Part shown: positions 61,601 through 64,000 of the stretch, in pieces | Position numbering within the stretch: position 1 is the first letter of the stretch | Layout of the letters: the number at the start of each line of letters is the position of its first letter | The notes under the pieces: generated by a model | Told to the model about the DNA's origin: nothing | Databases searched by the model: none | Seen by the model: only the letters and a program-made list of their open reading frames with translations | Assembly (NCBI RefSeq): GCF_010078385.1 | Contig: NZ_SIJC01000003.1 | Span: forward strand, 372,001 to 436,000 | Source of the DNA: Chengkuizengella sediminis | GTDB lineage: Bacteria > Bacillota > Bacilli > Paenibacillales > KCTC-33759 | Length of the DNA: 64,000 nucleotides | Reading direction: 5' to 3' | Translations under genes and position numbers: made by a program

Positions 61601-62308
61601 GATCTAATTCAATTATCACCAAATGTTCAATTCCATTATATCTCTACTTTAGGTATTCCTGAAGATCTAGCTTTGAGTGGTAGATATAATATATTCCCAT
61701 TTGATCCTACAATAGCACTAGAAAATGTCTACACAAATAGCAAATTAAAATCAGAGATACAAGTGAGTATGCGAAGCAATAACATACCAAGTACCATTTA
61801 CCGTATGGGGAATTTGGTGGGTAACTCTATAAATGGAAAATTCCAGGTGAATATCAATAACAATGCATTCTATAGGATGTTAAAGGCAATGATGTTATTA
61901 GGTAAAGCACCGCAAGCCAACTGGTATGTTGATCTCACACCTATAGATTATGCCAGCAAATATATTGTTAGATCTATAGAGAAGGGGGAATCAATTAATA
62001 AACTTCTCCACGTCTGCAATCCTATACAAATCACTTATAGTCAGATGGTAGAATACTTAGTAGATTACGGTTATGATGTTCAATTATTGGATAGAGAAGA
62101 GTATTCTAGATGGTTATTTAATGGAGAAGAAAAAGATCAAGAAGGGCTTCAGCTTGCTATGGCTCAATTAGAAGGTGATGGAGCAAAAGATTCTAATTAT
62201 AAATTTATTAGCAGTGAGAGTAATATCGATTGTCACGAGCCAAATAGGGAGTTTTTCTACAAATTGATCAATTATGCAGTGTCAATAGGTTATTTTCCTA
62301 AATTATAA
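58682..62308 (+). CDS. Compact NRPS: partial condensation, adenylation, carrier and reductase domains
   Basis: 1208 residues. About 1-205 match only the C-terminal lobe of a condensation domain (YWECELADIPSHFELI, DIVVGVNG); no HHxxxDG is present. The adenylation domain (about 225-735) has IYTSGSTGKPKG (376-387), FSFDASIYEMFG, STGGEA, NLYGPTEC, YKTGD and PTGKIDRK (720-727). The carrier domain has DHFFEIGGDSL with S781. A thioester-reductase domain starts at TGATGYLG (863-870) and has VVHCGAEV and YTNSK. It would activate one amino or carboxylic acid and release an aldehyde or alcohol. ATG after AAAGGAGG. No PPTase is nearby. Confidence 0.88.
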   Translation: MGTTRDYWECELADIPSHFELIIDSKKSLNNWVSIVSSKSRILEEKEKLIYNYCEKLDLNINEVFLSAYYILLYRMSDEKDIVVGVNGKSNLLPVRIKINSNLNFHQFITEVASKLKQVKDSASIYSVKYLRDSNIYSSFNVDETIFRTKMDWCISIDKYIMVDINYNESFVNSRSMYKLVRHYEKLLVELLSNPTTAIGDVEILLEEDKQTYEIMNNTETDIDNFKTIIDMFNHTVRNYPLDIALSADGIQYTYRELDIQINKVANTLIKRNIRKGDFVSILMERSVETVISLMAVMRIGAIYVPLDPKHPKDRNLYIISDSNSNYVITTYDYATLVKNMFKNGTQQVLYYEDCANTNPTGIEYIGNPNNVAYVIYTSGSTGKPKGTLIRHKGLMNLCPSIRDTFDLSSSDILLQFASFSFDASIYEMFGAFYCGAHLHLINHEERISIEAFANIVERMSITCIPLIPTIFFNQLATHLSDSGVAKFKSVRTISTGGEALTSEIAKSFMNRFSPDLRVVNLYGPTECTAVTSSFEVRTDTIKGLSIVPIGRPYKNYEMYIVNEHSQPCPLYVPGEILIKSVGVANGYLNQPEKTREAFIDDPFDPLSDKRFYKTGDIGRLLPGGNIEYISRKDSQIKIRGFRVEIGEIEDSISRHEMVQDIAVIVKSNGNKGKILVAYYTTTNKIPISVSKLKEFLSDSIPQYMIPHHICFLKEIPISPTGKIDRKVLNSFDFHDYLEDNKDMVAPTTNIEKKVWRAWRNSLDIEDISITDHFFEIGGDSLSIMQILVILKPDFPNIKISDFYQYPTIQKLSKRIEETRSGEILLDQYDNNKEIRYLIPYPETLQGENISLDGVSTQDILLTGATGYLGSHILYNFLKNTSAKLYCLLRDGDKSRLISVLNSYFDDITNHDIQRIQVITGDLSKPRLALNEIEYAYLRKIINNVVHCGAEVKHHGDHEHFNKANVMSTVMLLDLIQLSPNVQFHYISTLGIPEDLALSGRYNIFPFDPTIALENVYTNSKLKSEIQVSMRSNNIPSTIYRMGNLVGNSINGKFQVNINNNAFYRMLKAMMLLGKAPQANWYVDLTPIDYASKYIVRSIEKGESINKLLHVCNPIQITYSQMVEYLVDYGYDVQLLDREEYSRWLFNGEEKDQEGLQLAMAQLEGDGAKDSNYKFISSESNIDCHEPNREFFYKLINYAVSIGYFPKL

Positions 62309-62341
62309 TAAAATGAATAAAAATTTTAATAGGACACCACC

Positions 62342-62434
62342 GGGTAAACTTTTCTCTTCTTTTAATGCTTAAATCGCTACAGGGTAGGCTGGGTTCTTGT
62401 CTATGTGATCACACGAGGTTTACCATGATGAGAT
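62342..62434 (+). other. Possible structured RNA between NRPS and terminator
   Basis: GGTAAAC (62344-62350) pairs with GTTTACC (62418-62424), and GCTACAGGGT followed later by GCAGCCAGG vaguely recalls c-di-GMP-I riboswitch parts. The defining GACGCAAAGC core is absent and no plus-strand gene follows, so I do not call a riboswitch. Confidence 0.25.
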
Positions 62435-62477
62435 GCAGCCAGGGTTTTCTTGAAAAAGTGCCTGGCTGCTTGTTTTG
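62435..62477 (+). terminator. Terminator after the NRPS gene
   Basis: Nine-base perfect arms GCAGCCAGG and CCTGGCTGC around a 17-base loop, followed by TTGTTTT. Confidence 0.85.
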
Positions 62478-62580
62478 CCTTCTCCCAAATACAACATCCT
62501 TAGGTAACAAAACCGGTAGCTCTTTGCAATTGATTATGTCTATTGATGAGAGATTTTTGATGGTTCTTTTAATCCTTATT

Positions 62581-63183
62581 TTATATTTCTTGTGAAGATT
62601 TAAATCTTTTTCTATCACTTTTAAATTCGTTTTTAAAAGCTTCTTTATACTCTTTATATTCTTTTGAGGAAACGATTTTACTTTTGCTCGTTTCCGTTAA
62701 AACTGAGCTTGAGTTAGGACCGGATACTAAAAGAGAACCATCTGGTTGAGCATAAGCTGCGATGATATAATACTTACCAACTTGTAATAATTCATCATCT
62801 TCATACAACACAATAGATTCTTGATCCTGACTTATTCCCCCTGCTTTTAAAATATCAAATTTCTTATTTCCCTTTAATTTACCTTTTATATTATCAACTA
62901 CCATAATTGAATATTTAGTATAAGGGTCACTAACTTCTTTAGACCCATTTTTTGTTTCAATGGTTACGGGATCTTTGTATAAAGTTTCAACTTCATCAGT
63001 AATTTCTGCTACAAACACATAATCCGCATCGCCTACGATTTGAGTTAAATCGTTAACGTCAATACTAAATGAACCTGATAATTTAGTTACTGGTAAATCA
63101 TTCATACTAACATCAATTCCGTTAGAACATGCACCTAAAATCAACGTTGGTAAAAGCAGTAAAACGATTAGCATCTTTTTCAT
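62581..63183 (-). CDS. Lipoprotein of unknown function
   Basis: 200 residues with a lipoprotein signal ending LILGACSNG. The mature part has DADYVFVAEITDEVETLYKD, YSIMVVDNIKGKLKG and VGKYYIIAAYAQPDGSLLV, a pattern seen in small Firmicutes lipoproteins that resemble OB-fold or TIMP-like cardosin inhibitor-type domains; the assignment is weak. ATG after AAAGGGAG. It lies 23 bases after the secreted metalloprotease gene and is co-transcribed, so it could be its chaperone or inhibitor. That is inference. Confidence 0.7.
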   Translation of the reverse strand: MKKMLIVLLLLPTLILGACSNGIDVSMNDLPVTKLSGSFSIDVNDLTQIVGDADYVFVAEITDEVETLYKDPVTIETKNGSKEVSDPYTKYSIMVVDNIKGKLKGNKKFDILKAGGISQDQESIVLYEDDELLQVGKYYIIAAYAQPDGSLLVSGPNSSSVLTETSKSKIVSSKEYKEYKEAFKNEFKSDRKRFKSSQEI

Positions 63184-63206
63184 AAATAATTACACTCCCT
63201 TTCTTT

Positions 63207-63710
63207 TTAATATGTAGCGTAAGCTGCATCATATGAACTCTTATCAGTAGAAGACAATTTTGTAATAGAAACTTTTCCTTGCCTCATAATATCTCTTTTA
63301 CCAAAAGTATGGGCTAAACCTAAAGCGTGACCAAACTCATGTGTCGTAGTTTTGAGTCTTTCACCATTTGACATGCCATCGTAATGATAATCATTAAATT
63401 TTATAATGCCATTAGAGCTAGTACTAGCAATAGTTGAACTAACTTGCATATAATCAGTTAAAAATACATCTTCTCTTTCAGAAGCAGTATCAGGTCTAAT
63501 AATACCTGATTTGTATTTTTCCCATAAATTCATAGCATCATTTATACTTGAAATATACTTACTATCGCTATTCCAATCTAAGTGTTTATTATTATCAACC
63601 AAATCCCATCCTAAGAGTGCAGCTTGGCTAGAAGTATTAAATGATAAAGATAATACGAGTGCAATTACGATAATGCCTATCGTTCTAATCATACTTTTAA
63701 AACTTACCAT
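63207..63710 (-). CDS. Secreted matrixin-type (M10) zinc metalloprotease
   Basis: 167 residues: signal peptide (about 1-30, ending SSQAA), then a short catalytic domain with the zinc motif HEFGHALGLAH (about 122-132) and the Met-turn IMRQG. No propeptide cysteine switch is visible and no C-terminal targeting domain follows, so it is a minimal extracellular matrixin. ATG after GAAGGG. The adjacent lipoprotein is its only operon partner in this window. Confidence 0.9.
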   Translation of the reverse strand: MVSFKSMIRTIGIIVIALVLSLSFNTSSQAALLGWDLVDNNKHLDWNSDSKYISSINDAMNLWEKYKSGIIRPDTASEREDVFLTDYMQVSSTIASTSSNGIIKFNDYHYDGMSNGERLKTTTHEFGHALGLAHTFGKRDIMRQGKVSITKLSSTDKSSYDAAYATY

Positions 63711-64000
63711 AAAAAATTTCCCTTCTTTCTAAATTAGATTTTATGTCTGCTAATCACAGTGGATTTTCCAAAATATTTATCATCCTCCCATCTCTAACAA
63801 AATTTCTTTAGTGATAGTCTGTAATTATACATTCCCTTAATGTAAATTTTACCATAAGTTCCTTTATAACGTATATATGTATTTTAATAACTTATGAATA
63901 TAAAATAATAGTTTAGCGTAAATATTCATTTATATATATGGCTAAGCTTAAGATATTAAAATTATAAAAATAATACATATACCTAAAAATAGTCCATAAT
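63711..64000. other. Upstream region of the metalloprotease gene
   Basis: About 290 AT-rich bases at the right edge. The promoter of the metalloprotease-lipoprotein operon is expected here. I see no gene, no clear hairpin and no known RNA motif. Confidence 0.5.

Noticed and set aside
62365-62618. Short open frames on both strands after the NRPS gene
   Set aside because: They span a strong terminator and lack ribosome binding sites.
1-64000. tRNA, rRNA, insertion sequence or prophage genes
   Set aside because: I found no cloverleaf-like tRNA, no rRNA sequence, no transposase or integrase frame and no phage structural gene.

Overview
Organism. The window looks like a chromosome segment of a low-GC, Gram-positive, endospore-type Bacillales bacterium. 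Evidence: strong GGAGG-type ribosome binding sites, frequent TTG and GTG starts, lipobox lipoproteins, a CpsB/C/D-type tyrosine phosphorylation module, TPP and cobalamin riboswitches of Firmicutes type, and a cre-like site. AT content is high throughout. Paenibacillaceae-like is my guess, not a demonstrated assignment. I see no tRNA, rRNA, CRISPR array, prophage or intact insertion sequence.

Layout. (1) 1-11.5 kb, minus strand: surface polysaccharide locus. Chain-length/tyrosine kinase genes (CpsC- and CpsD-like) and a PHP-type phosphatase lead, then GalU, a membrane-anchored UDP-GlcNAc C6-dehydratase, an initiating phosphoglycosyl transferase, a frameshifted epimerase pseudogene, a WbuB-like glycosyltransferase, FnlA/CapE-like and RmlD/FnlB-like enzymes and further glycosyltransferases running off the left edge. 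(2) 11.6-17.7 kb, minus: thiamin biosynthesis: thiE-thiD, and a TPP-riboswitch operon tenI-thiO-thiS-thiG-thiF. The gap between them holds unusual structured repeats. (3) 17.7-22.5 kb: a sensor kinase, an ATP-grasp enzyme, small unknown proteins and an Mrr-fold membrane protein. (4) 21.8-26.6 kb: a tandem segmental duplication of a UDP-glucuronate-epimerase-like gene plus a lipoprotein gene; one lipoprotein copy is truncated and the second epimerase has lost conserved residues. (5) 27-41 kb: ung, an MFS exporter, paired arylamine N-acetyltransferases, an FAD oxidoreductase, an ECF41-type sigma factor, an SDR, paired M29 aminopeptidases, lactate permease, a DMT transporter, a CMD-family protein and a DoxX protein. 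(6) 41-51.4 kb: LysE and OFA transporters, then an ABC importer operon with HAD phosphatase and GntR regulator, divergent from an AraC/YesN-type regulator. (7) 51.6-56 kb: a cold shock gene and a cobalamin-riboswitch operon (two exported single-pass proteins, CbtB, and a membrane-anchored archaeal-type Lon protease). (8) 56-64 kb: MarR/flavodoxin-fold pair, an MFS transporter, a compact NRPS with a reductase release domain, a lipoprotein and a secreted matrixin-type metalloprotease.

How the parts work together. Three layouts stand out. First, the ECF41-type sigma factor (WLPEP, DGGGK and NPDKL motifs all present) has matching TGTCACA-N16-CGT(C/T) promoters in front of the second N-acetyltransferase, its own operon and the CMD gene 8 kb away, so a local regulon can be read from sequence. 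Second, a B12 riboswitch controls CbtB together with an AAA+/Lon protease and two exported proteins but no CbtA, which suggests an uncharacterised cobalt or B12-related membrane system. Third, the thiamin region has a TPP riboswitch whose terminator overlaps the tenI ribosome binding site, and next door a repeat family whose variable outer stems stay complementary. The 22-37 kb stretch is also rich in tandem duplicates (epimerases, lipoproteins, N-acetyltransferases, aminopeptidases), several with one copy altered at key residues.
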